64,000 nucleotides of DNA from Epiperipatus broadwayi (Eukaryota; Onychophora; Udeonychophora; Euonychophora; Peripatidae). A program made the position numbers and the translations under genes. Below the pieces are notes generated by a model, which was not told where the DNA came from, made no database searches, and saw only the letters and a program-made list of their open reading frames with translations. Of the stretch, positions 23,990-35,309 are shown piece after piece. Where the stretch lies: positions 184,501-248,500 of the forward strand of contig JAQFVV010000507.1 of the NCBI GenBank assembly GCA_028023455.1, given 5' to 3'. Each line of letters starts with the position of its first letter. Position 1 is the first letter of the stretch.

Positions 23990-26280
23990 ATAAATTAATC
24001 CCTGTGATCATATCACAAATCCTGCTTTTTTGGTGTTTTATATCTTTATAATACTGCATCCACCAGTATTCATGGAACCATTGAATGGAGTAATAATGTT
24101 GTTTGAAAAATTGCCCTACATCTTACCAGCCATATAAATCTCAGAAGTGGTTCTTGTCTTTTTATCACTTTTCAAAAATGCCAAAATTTTGCTTAATAAA
24201 TTATTGGAGAAGATAAGTTCCTGAAAAAGGAATTAATAATATATAGAACATTCTGCTTCTGATCCACATAATTTGCAAGTTGTGTCAAAGGACTATTTAT
24301 AAGTCTTGTTAGAAATGTTGTGGAATATACTACACAAAAATTTTATACCTATATAAATCAATAATTTATTCAATGACATATTTTCTAACACTTATTATGG
24401 ATGATTGGATTTCCACTTGTCACCTTAATGAAATTTTGGGATGAATCATCGTAGATTGATCTATATATGACATTTCTGTTATGTCATATCTGCTCATTTA
24501 GTGGTTAGCCCCATCTTGGTATGATGCTTTTTTTATATTAATTTTACTATATCAAATGGCTGACAGATATTTTTCAAAGTAATGTATATTTATCATCAAA
24601 ATGACTTAACTCCAACAAATTCAAGATCATTATTTCTAATTGGTATTCTTAGTATATTTGATGATAAATGTTTTGATTCTGTTCTTATAAATATTTATTT
24701 ATGATTCAATGCTACTATTGTATTGATTATATCCCTCCAAGGTTCATAGTATATCAAGAGACTTTTGGGAATAAAATTTAACTATTTTAGTTTTTGTTCT
24801 CTGATAGCATTTAGTCCAATTTAAAGTTAATAGTTTAATTTAGAATTTATTGGTGATTAATTACAAAAAGTACACATTGGAATAGTAAATAATTCAGTTA
24901 GAATATAGATAAATATTGATGATATATTCCTTTCTCTTAATATTTAATGTTCTGAAGATTTGTTTTCTGCTATAATTGATCCAGTTATTCTTGAAAGATT
25001 TTTAAGCATTTCTCAATAACAAAATTTTTAGAAATATATTTGATAATTATCACAATATCATCAACATAAGCAAATATCTTTATTTCTTTTTTTTAGGTAT
25101 GGAACAAATTCTACAAGAACAAGATTATTGATCTCTCTTAAGAGTAAATCAATGAAATTAGCAAATAAAAAAAATAAAGAAGAAATCCTTAGGAAATGTC
25201 TTTCGTAAACCAAAAATATTGGTGAAAATCTAATGAAAGTTTTATTGTTGCCGATATATTTTATATAATTTATTAATACACAATTTCCAGATTTTCTGGC
25301 ATAATACTAGTTATCTGTTTAACTAGATAATTGAGGTTAACAAGGTCACAAGCATTTTTAAAATCAAGCTATTGCAATCACATTTGACAAGCAATATTTT
25401 TTCACAAGGGTTACAACCTTATGATATGCTAATCTTGCATGATCACTGTATCTTCCAGACATATAATAAAGTACTAATAGTAGTTTATTTGTTGTTCAGA
25501 TAGAGTTTTTCTAACACTGTCCTAACAAATATTTCAGCAACAGTTAGAGACTTAGTTGACTCATAATATGAAGTTATGGTTCTTCATCATCATAAATAAT
25601 ATTAGTTTATTAATAGCTAATCTATTCATATATTTAATAGTAAATGAGTTAAATAAATTTTTCAAGTGCTTAACAATCAAGTAATTTGAGTATTTGTATA
25701 GATAAGATCTAATATTTGAAAAACCTAATATTATTGTATGTTTTAGTTTGTCTATTTGTTCAATCACATTTTCAAAAAAATCAAAAGTTGAAATAATGTT
25801 TAACATCCAGCCCTATGATGTTGGATTATCATCATGATATAAATAATTGGAAATATTTTCAAATTGCATGATTAATTTGTTTTCTAACTAGAATGTTACC
25901 ATTTTTTCTTTTAGTTACAAATTTCTCTTACATAATATAATCTTGTCTGAGCATATTTCAGTTTTACAGTTCAAATTATTAAATGACCCAATTATATTTC
26001 TGAATTGAAATATCTGCAGATCTTTTTGAATATCATAAATATTTCATAGTGATTTTTTAGTATGTTAATTTTTTTACTATTGTTAACTGATAGCAGAATG
26101 TTTTTTAGTATGTCTAAGATTTATTCCATAAAATATCTTGCATAGTTTTATCAAATATGCTCTGATATTTTTTAAAGAAGTTTTATTAAGGACTGGGACA
26201 ATTTCATACATTTGTTTTTGGGATGCAAAGTCCTTAACAATTTTGACAAATCATCAATATTCTATTGTAAATTAAATGGG
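23990..26280 (-). pseudogene. LINE reverse transcriptase relic
   Basis: Read on the minus strand with several frame changes. RT motif A-like CDLVNLNYLVKQI lies near 25,330-25,300 (FxDLxN pattern). A run with the composition of the G-x-x-Q-G/S-P-x-L-F region follows near 25,200. Motif C-like AYVDDIVIII sits at about 25,070-25,040 (canonical Y-A-D-D with Ala to Val). Further on, CKLCGSEAEC (about 24,290-24,260) is a C-terminal zinc-finger remnant, with coding-like sequence to about 24,050. The 81-codon frame at 25,806-25,561 probably belongs to the pre-RT region. RT copies the element RNA at the target nick. Clade uncertain; the copy is inactive because of stops and frameshifts. Confidence 0.62.
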
Positions 26281-27438
26281 ATTTTTTCTTCTAATATATG
26301 TATTGAAGTTTGTTTATTTTATGATTTTTTTGTGTTAAACTCATTTCAAATATATTATGATTAGTAAAATTACTTATGTGATAGTGAATTTAGACTTTAG
26401 GCAGAGAATGAGGGAAAAGATCATTGAACATAATTCTATAAATGGGTATCTAGCTATTCTTAGCTAAAGAATAAAATATGGATGAAAAACATTTAAACTA
26501 TGACCACCTGATAATTGAAAAGACTGATAAATTTTACTTTTTCTTCTCCTTTGCCTGTTCTTCTTAATAACTATTGATGATCAGTAGTTGACTATTTATT
26601 AAAAATGTTTTTTTTTTATTTAGAAGTAAATAATATGCTTTTAAAGAAAACATTTTCTGGCAATTATCAGATTTGTGTGACTCACCTTTTTACGTCTATT
26701 ATTTTCATATTTTATCATGTTGTAACAATTTTATGCTTACTTATGTAGATTTCTAAATACAGAATGCTGGAAATGCACATAAGTCTGATAAAGTTTTTAT
26801 CAGATATAACAATTTGATTTTACAAATTATCTTGAGTTATTTTTATCAACAATTGCCAATTAAGTTTTCTCTTGGAGACATTAGGATAAAGTGACCATGT
26901 AATGGTAATAATACTAGCTCCTCTTCCAGAGAATCTAAATGATAAAGTTATGTGATCAATATTTAGACAATACTAAGAAGCTAAAAAAATGAATTAAAAA
27001 AAATTTATACGTGAATCAGAATGAGTATGTGTGTGTTTTTAAAAAAGAAAGTAATATGATCATAGACAAACTAATCAACAGATAGTAATAATAATAATAA
27101 TCTTTTCTCCATAATAGAAATGAAGGGAAAAAATCTCAATATGGATAACTTGTAAATAATATTTTTTAACGTATTTATTTTTAACAATGAAATAAATAAT
27201 GCTAAGCAGAATTTAAGTGGTGAACCAGAGAATCATGATGCTACCCAAGTTCATACCATAAAATATGTTCTGGGGGAAATGTGGCTTTAGAGAAAATCTG
27301 CCATATGTGACAGAGTCTACTGAGTGATACATATCAAAATCAATGTTATGAGAAAGAGAATCTAAAATCCATGATCTCCATATTTTCTAGTCCTGAGAGT
27401 TAAAAAAATATGTGTATGGTAAATGACTTAAGATTATT
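26281..27438. other. A+T-rich, no gene recognised
   Basis: No domain, exon or repeat that I can support. An AAT/TAA run lies near 27,085-27,101. Confidence 0.4.
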
Positions 27439-27832
27439 ATATAAGGGTCTCAAACTCATATTTTTACATGACGCTTAACTCTCCATGTCATCTCATATTG
27501 CTGACCCATCTGATCATACCCATGAGCTTTGAATGTTCCATCATCAGATTGTCAATGACATGGATGGCTGAAGAGTTGTGGGTTGGAGTAGTTTGAAGCC
27601 TGTCCATTAAAGTATGAAGACTGGCTATCTTAATATAAAGCTGAGCACTGATTGTATATATGTGTGGAGATAGTAATCTGGACCAACTGATGATTGCTGG
27701 TTTAACATGAAATATGTATATTGGTAATTATTTATCTTTTCAACATATGTATGATCAGGTGGGTCAGCAATATGAGATAGCATGGATAGTTGAGGGTCAT
27801 GTAAAAGTCTGAGTTAGAATCCCTTATATGTT
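27439..27832. repeat. Inverted repeat, ~80-bp arms, 230-bp spacer
   Basis: The left arm (taagggtctcaaactcat...ttacatgacgctt...catattgctgacccatctgatcat) pairs with the right arm (atgatcaggtgggtcagcaatatgag...gggtcatgtaaaagtctgag...ccctta). The interior is less A/T-rich than the surroundings and holds no long frame. This is probably a MITE-like or foldback element distinct from the tRNA-like hairpin family. No clear target-site duplication. Confidence 0.75.
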
Positions 27833-29149
27833 ATATTATATATATGTGCAGGTATGTGTAAACCTGTACAGTGTAATAATTTATATATTAAAATTATTAT
27901 GTGATATTTGAGCATCTTAGTATCAGATTGAGCTTTTAATATTTCCATTCATTAGATTTGATCCTGAAATTATTAGTTCTGAATTCACTATTCTGCCACA
28001 GTGTTAAACTGCGAGAACCCTTCTAAAGGAAAATCTGTAGATTGAAAATATTGAAGTTGACTAGAGACATGATAAGAGAAAACTAAAGTTTCTTATTTCT
28101 AATCTATTTGATTCTAAATTGTAATGAAAATTGACAAATTTAATAAAAATCTTTAATAGAGTCACTTTTTTATAAGTTTCAATATAAATGGATAAAAGTT
28201 TATCTTTGAATTTTTTTTTGTAAAATCTTTTAATATTATTTTAATTTATCTTAAAAACTGTTCAATTTCCATTTTATTACAAATTTCAATAATTTATAGA
28301 TCAAACACATCAACGAAATAAATAAAATAACTTCTATTTAGGCATAATAATTACCCAAAATCTTTTTTCTTCTTTTTTTTTTAAATGAAGTTATTAGTGT
28401 CTGTTAATGAATGAAAGACTACGTTTTTATATTATGTAAATATTTTTCTATGAATAAAAATGTGAAAATATCGTTAAATTAAAAGCATATTTAATTGCGA
28501 GTTGAATTAAAACAGCTTAAAATCTTATTGAAATGAAAAGATCTGGATGACTTCTAACACACCTTAATGGAAGACAATGTCTTTGAGTCAAATTAGCAGC
28601 TATCTTCGTAGTTGTATTATTTTCTACTTACTTCAGCTTGCTTCTTTTCATATCTGCTTATTTATGATTGATCTCTGGATTATAAAAGTTTATCTTTGTA
28701 GTCTAAATATTAATCCAATACGCAATTTAAATTAACAAATGTATTATTTCAAAACATAATTGTTAATTAAAAACACTATTGTTCTAATGTGTCTGCTATT
28801 TAATAAATATTATTTAAAGTATTAAATCATAAAAATTAATACCTTCTATTACAGATGTAGATATTTAAAATCTGTCTATATAAAAATTAATGAGCAGACA
28901 TAACAATGTTTTTTTATTACAGAGATTAGAATATATTTTATGCTTACAAATGTCTTTCATTAGTGTAACTTCTCAGTTGGTGATCTATTTCTATAAAGAA
29001 CAATTGTTACAGTTTCAGACAAGATTATTTATTATTATTAAGTGTCATCAACTCTTCTCAATAATTATCTCAGCTGAAGATATTTTAGATGTGATTATTT
29101 CTGGATGCTATTTATTATTAGCTGTTTTATAGATCAGCATCTGTTGTTG
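27833..29149. other. A+T-rich, no gene recognised
   Basis: If the pol relic at 29.15-31.66 kb once had a 3' LTR it would fall here, but I cannot identify one. The frame at 28,890-29,132 has no recognised domain. Confidence 0.35.
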
Positions 29150-31660
29150 GCTGCTTTGGTTCTGGGATTATATTTTCTTCTAAAAATAGGATCATGTATT
29201 TCCAAAGATAGTTGAAATATCATTTACATTCAGAAATATTCTTTTGTTTCAACTATGGACAATAGAGTACTGATTATCCTTATAATCTTAGTTTTATTTA
29301 ATTAAAGTTGTTATCAAACGTCTAGGTAAATTTGCAGCTGAGATAAGCTTTTAACTTTTTTAGTGTTGGACTAGTTATAAAAAAAAATAGTATATCAATC
29401 TTGGGTGCTTTCTTATAAGCACTTCAGTTGGGGATTTCCCTATTGCTATTATTGAAATAATAGGTTGTTGCAATATTACTGAAATTATTACATTGTTTTT
29501 GACTTAAGTTGATATGTATTATTATATAGTCTTATGAATTCAACAAATTTTGATGTAAATTTAGTGCTATTGTCTGTATTATCTCTGGAAGTTTGAGGCA
29601 TGCAAACATTTTTCTGAGTTTGCAATTACTTTCTCGGTATTTAGAGCAAATTTGTAATCAATTCATCATAAAAACGCATCAACTGCTATTAAGATTATTT
29701 TTATATTAATTTTGATCTTACATGGTCTAGCTATGAGACCTAGTAGCTTATAGACATGGGATATATTTTTACAATTATTACTCTTCTTGATATAATTGTC
29801 AATTTTAATACATCTAGCTAAAACAAAAATGTTTGCTCATACAATTCTTTAATACATTTCGTATACTAGTCACAAGACTTTTTTTTTTCCATTGTCATGA
29901 TCCTTACAGAATATTTTTGAAAAGTCCTTGGAGCAAAGATACCTTTTTTGATACATTTTAGTAAAATCTGTTAATGCAGATCTTGTTTAGTAAGATGTCA
30001 CTAATCTTTCCATTAATCACAGAATATTGAAGTGTATAATTCACGTTTTTTCTAGATGAGGCTTATTATTTCTGACAAAATGCCAATATAGATATCATTC
30101 TTAAAGATTGGTCACAATTATTTCTCTTTGTAAAAAAATTGAGATTGCATCAATCCATTTTATTTTGACTGGTAGTAATCATTTATGACCTAGTCTTAAT
30201 TCAAATATTTTTGGAAACCATTTATATTTCTACTTTCTAGTAATTCTTTTGAGAGATTATTTTTCTCTTAACAATATATAGTTATACTATCCTCATAGAT
30301 GCTGGTTAAAATTGAATTTTCCTTTATGCTTTGAGTAACTTTGCTCCTGTACATTAACCTATCTCATTTTTAGAAATGAGAAGGTCCAAATCAATTATCC
30401 ATCTCCAACAAAGACTCCTGTTAAAAATAAAAAATTTTCATAGAATGCAATTAATTAAATTATTTTTTTTGTTTTGATGCACATTACTTTTTTTCCAATT
30501 TGCCTTTGGTTCTTTTTCTTAGAGTGATAGTCACAGTTTTCAATTGTTATTAATAGAATGACAAGGACTAGCTATATGTTTTTTATAATTATAGGGTACA
30601 TAGATATTCTCAAACCAACTGCATTTTTATGCTATAAAGCTTGATTTTCTACAATAAAATCTCAAATGTTGATGTGTAATTTTTATTATTTCAGTATGAT
30701 AAAACTTTTTTGAAGACTAGTATCTGGAAAAAATGAAGATCTTATGATTGGTGATATGAGATTCAGATTTTTTGAAATTATTTTTGCTGAAACTATTTAA
30801 TAAAGTATATTTTTCTTAATTGCATTCTTTTATATAAGACCAAGATCAGCCAACAGTTTCTGTTAGAGTTATTCATCAGTCAGTCCAATCAAAACTGATC
30901 AAGCAGTGCCTGAAGAATATCAATACAAATATTTGTTTTAACAGGGTTGCAAAATGTTAAGTGATATTCTATTATACTTTTTTTCTTGACTAAACTGCAG
31001 ATAATAAAAATTATGTGATGAGTCAGAACTAAAATAATCTTCCAATTTTTAAATCACCATATTGTCAAATTCTATGAAAGTTTTTCTAGTTTGAATCTCT
31101 TAGATAGTTAATTATTTCTATAAACTTAACTCAGCAAAACATATCAGTGTACCCATCTTAATCTATTCATGCATTATTTAATTGCCAAAAAAATTAAAAA
31201 CTTCTCAACATGGTGTAAATTTAATATTAACAATCAAGTAGTATTGTAAATTCTAATACATTCTTTTGTTCAATTAAAGCCATTTTATTACAACTATGGA
31301 ACTAAACGCTAAGATTTATATATACACAACTGTTTGCAGCCACTCATTTACATACTAATACACACACTTTTTTGTGAATTGTTCTCTATTACCTAACTTT
31401 TATAGAGTAGATTTCAAGCCAGTTTCCAAATTAAAAATATGTACTATCTTTCCATGAATGGTATGCTTAATCCTAATAAATGACCAGTGAATTTGCTAGT
31501 AAAAATTACTGCACTAACTTCTGCATGTAATACCTTGTTCAAGCAATGAATAAAATTCTTTGTCAAACAGCTTTCGACGATTTGCAAAATTATTTCTTTT
31601 TTTTAATGTGATTGTGCGGAAAATTGATTTTTACGATAATCTTCTAGTTAATGCATGATT
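29150..31660 (-). pseudogene. LTR-retrotransposon pol relic (RT to integrase)
   Basis: Minus-strand fragments fall in pol order. Near 31,600-31,530 is a frame with NRRKLFDKEFYSLLEQGI, matching the stretch just before the Gypsy-type RT core. The RT/RNase H interval (about 31,500-30,200) is too decayed for firm motifs. Near 29,720 is ILIAVDAF, the first integrase catalytic Asp region (xxxDxF). At 29,592-29,520 is EIIQTDNSTKFTSKFVEF, the second Asp region (D-N-G-T-x-F pattern, Gly changed to Ser). Further left is NNSNREIPN, near the usual spacer before the catalytic-Glu helix end. Stops in all frames show an old copy. The family looks like Ty3/Gypsy; a related integrase-bearing lineage cannot be excluded. 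Confidence 0.55.
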
Positions 31661-32045
31661 AACTAGACCAAACCTGTTTTATTTTTATCTTGGCTCATAT
31701 TAGCTTCTCAAATGACTGGCTGGTTGTTTACTGGATAATAAAATTTTGTTCCTGCTCTGTTTAATTTTCTGCTTTGAATGGAAACTAAATTTATATACAT
31801 ATTGTCAGTGTTTTTATTAAATTCATCCCATAGACAATCCTCTTTCAACTTATACTAGTGAAATATATTTCCTGTTAAGTATAGAAATTAAATATATACA
31901 ATCGCAATTTATTAAATTAATAATATATTTAATTGTGAACTTGTGTTGCTACAAACAATAAAAGAGGTTATAACAATATTAAAAAGAATACATAGATTAA
32001 TACTAATTACTTACATATTAGGGATATTGTTTAATTAGCCTACAG
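31661..32045. other. A+T-rich, no gene recognised
   Basis: Could include the gag region of the element to the left, but nothing is recognisable. Confidence 0.3.
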
Positions 32046-32150
32046 CAGGGGTCATCAACCCTTGCCTGTGAGAAACATTATCATGACAAACGTAAACACA
32101 TTTTTCATTTTGTAATTTGTACATAAATATTTTTATTGACTCCTGTTTGA
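32046..32150 (+). mobile_element. Possible hAT-type left end, isolated
   Basis: The motif caggggtcatcaaccct (from about 32,050) resembles the CAGGGGT.x.CAA ends of hAT/Charlie-like elements, as at 40.9 kb. No matching inverted right end was found within the next kilobase, so it is a truncated copy or coincidence. Confidence 0.3.
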
Positions 32151-32278
32151 TTATCATCACATAGTAAATACTCTGTCTAATCTACTGACTGAGTTAAAAA
32201 AAATTTAGGTTATGATGATAGCAACACTCTCACATATTTCCGTAATAAAAACTCATGGGATTTATATTTCTCTACAAA

Positions 32279-32331
32279 TGTTGTTGTTGTTGTTGTTATT
32301 ATTATTATTATTATCATTATTATTATTATTT
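32279..32331. repeat. (GTT)n(ATT)n trinucleotide array
   Basis: Compound array: seven or so GTT units followed by ATT units with one ATC interruption. Confidence 0.95.
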
Positions 32332-33119
32332 TATTTCACTTTTTTTGTTTATTTTATTTAATAGAAAAATTGATGAAAACTGCTGTCATATAGGCAATTC
32401 TATTCTGAACATCCTTTAAAACCATAATGTGAATCATACTTGGAAACTAATGGCATAATGAATTAGGAAGTGTGTCTCCTATGATTTTTAATCTTTATCA
32501 CTGACTACAGTAGCATATAATCGCACATGCTGGAATAACATTCTGTATTTCAATGTTCAATCTTTTAATTATTATAGTTTATTCTGTATATTGTAAACAA
32601 TAAAGTAAGTAATTTAACAGAAGTTAATTAATATTCGGCAATTAAGTTTTTGAATCACAAGATGTTAACAAAGAAAAAACTAAGTAAAGTTGACAAAGAA
32701 CATAGAATTTAAAAGCAAATGGACATAATTATGAATTTTTACAAAACCCAATGGGCCTTTCAACATTTTTGATTCATAATGACAAGTTATCCACTAATAA
32801 CAAATTCAATATGAATAATCACTTTTTTTACTAAGCATGATGGAGAGATTATAACACAAAAAGCAATGATATAATTACAATGAAAATGTAACAATCAAAT
32901 CTATGTTTAGCATTAGATGCCATTTACCAATAATTTATTTTTGATATTTCCCAGGAGGAGTTTTCTAAGCCTAGAAAACCAATTATAAATATAGAATATA
33001 TTAAAACATGCTTTCTAAATATGGCAACATTCCTCTTCAGTGATTTTAAAATAAAAGTTACATAATTGAGAAAATTATGGACATCTCACTATCTTCCAAA
33101 GCTATCCATGATTATATGT

Positions 33120-33420
33120 TCAAAATAGCTATAAATCTGATACATTAATAATTTGATGATTTAAAAACTGCATTTTGCCTTGTTTTCATGTGGTTTAAAT
33201 GATATGCAAAAGTTATCCTCCTATGCTGGTATAATACAGTGATAGGTCTTTCTGAAGTTATTAACATTACTACCACCTCTCTAAGAACAAATTTACAATG
33301 AAGTATATGCTGCAAATTTGGAATTCCTGACCAAGAAATTGATACCATCAAAATAGTTTCAATATTGTCAGATAGAGCACCAAGCCCGATAGATAAAAAC
33401 AAAAGCTTTATTTACATATT
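33120..33420. other. Coding-like patch of unknown origin
   Basis: Mixed base composition and frames open on both strands. Minus: 85 codons at 33,402-33,145 (LGALSDNIETILMV...). Plus: a piece reading CKFGIPDQEIDTIKIV. I cannot tell which is sense or name the family. Most likely a transposon fragment. Confidence 0.22.
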
Positions 33421-34489
33421 TAAACGACATATAAAACATATTATTTTTACCTGTCATTGTATTATATATCAAGAGAAATTAAAAAAACCCCGTGAATTTA
33501 TTAGTTAAAATAATAAACTAAATAATGGCAAAATGAATGCAAAAAATTTTACAGTTAATATGGGATCTCATTTAAATTTTATACTAATTTTGTTATGTTT
33601 TATTATGAAATTATGTTCAAATACTACTACAATTATACAGAAATCCATATTTTTTTATTACTGTTATTTTTTCCATTTCCTGTATTAAAGTCTTACCAAA
33701 TATTAATAAGCTCAGAATAAACTGTAACATATCCCAGCAGGCTTTTATTACCCATAGAGAGAAAAATCATTGGGCAAATAAGCTGGTTTCGCCTTTTCTT
33801 TTTTCCCCTAGTTGTTTGTTTTTTGCTTGATCCTTTTTATATCATGAACTTCCATAGGATTTGCTTAATGATTACTCTCTGATTGCTTAATGATATGTTC
33901 TTAAATACAAAAACTTGTTTTTACAATCCAAATATCAATTCATAAGTTTAAAAACAATTTGAATAAATAAGCTGTTTATTTAATTAAAAAACATTAGTAT
34001 TCTAACACATTAATGTTCTACATTATTATTTAATAAACATTATTATTCAAATAGAGCACAAAATTAATATTTTTGTCTATACATATTTATCAAAACTTTC
34101 CTATACGTACAACTAATGAAAGAGCAAACATAATGGATTTGAATAAAACTATTTTTAAATAACATATTTCAAATTCATTTTAAATGCTACACTATATGTA
34201 AAAAATTGTGCAAAATGTTATTACCATTAGTTCACGAAGTCTACTTGCTAGCCACTGATTTCAGCTTGCATGTTCTTGCCATTTAAATGACTTGTGAAAG
34301 TGACTGTTTATAGAGCATAAGGTGTCTGGATTAAATTGCGATGAAGAAAAATAAAAAAAAGTGTTTGAAAAAAAAAATCAGTTCTGGGATGAGGAAAGTT
34401 ATATAGAAAAACTGTATATTTGGCTTACCACTGGTTTTTCTAATAAGAAACTGACTATAATATACAATAAACAAATAAAAGTAAATTGC
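33421..34489. other. A+T-rich, no gene recognised
   Basis: No supported feature; no frame, splice pair or repeat that I can defend. Confidence 0.4.
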
Positions 34490-35212
34490 TAGATGTAATA
34501 CGTTGGACTATTTTCATCATCTATGAGTGAATGTCGAATGTATAGAAAATTTTAAACTTTATTTAAACTTTCTCAGTACAAACAACTTGTTAATAATAAC
34601 TCACAAATAGACAACACAGGTTAGTAATTACACAATGTTTCGAGTAGTATTATTCTCCAATTTTTTTCAGGTGTTGCTGGCCTGATATGCATAGTGACAG
34701 TATTCACATAGAAGTTGAACTCATACCTTTAGATTCTTGAATATTGAACGTAAGTCAAATGCTCTAACCATCTGAAGTAATCTATCAAAGACAACATATA
34801 GTAAAAATTTGATTTATATATGAGGGTTGGTTCAAATCCTCCCGAGTCCTTCAATTCTTTTTTTAAAAAATAAATATATCAAATTTCTACTATATGTTGC
34901 CTTTGACAGAATAGCTCAGTTGGTTACAGCACTTGCCTTAAATTCAATATTCAAGAATCTAAAGGTGCTAGTTCAACCTCTATGTGAATACTGTCACTGT
35001 GCATATCAGTCCAGCAACACCTGAAGAAGAGTGGAGAATAAATATTACTTGAAACTTTGTGTAATTACTAACCTGTGTTATCTATTTGTGTGTTATTAAT
35101 AACAAGTTGTTTGTATTTGGAGAGTATAAATGAAGTTTAAAATTTTCTATATATTCAACATTCACTCATAGATGATGGAAATAGTCCAATATATCACATC
35201 TAATAATATACC
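34490..35212. mobile_element. Hairpin (foldback) element, second two-unit copy
   Basis: A palindrome of about 720 bp. Outer arms are agatgtaatacgttggacta (34,490 side) and tagtccaatatatcacatct (35,212 side). Each half has the same tRNA-like unit (plus-strand A box tagctcagttggttacagc; B-box-like tagttcaacctc), the CTGAAGAAGAG...GAAAC motif, and tgctattactaa or its decayed form. Complementarity continues inward past the units (caacatatagtaaaaatttgat / atcaaatttctactatatgttg), leaving a ~55-base loop (about 34,823-34,877). The frame 34,827-35,024 is not a gene. The outermost bases differ from the 7.5 and 52.7 kb copies. Confidence 0.85.
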
Positions 35213-35309
35213 ATCATTACAAATCTTCAGACAAATAAAAAGTAAATTACTGTTTTCATTTTTAATGGTAAATGATAATTTATCTGCAACACAATTAATA
35301 ATTAATTAT

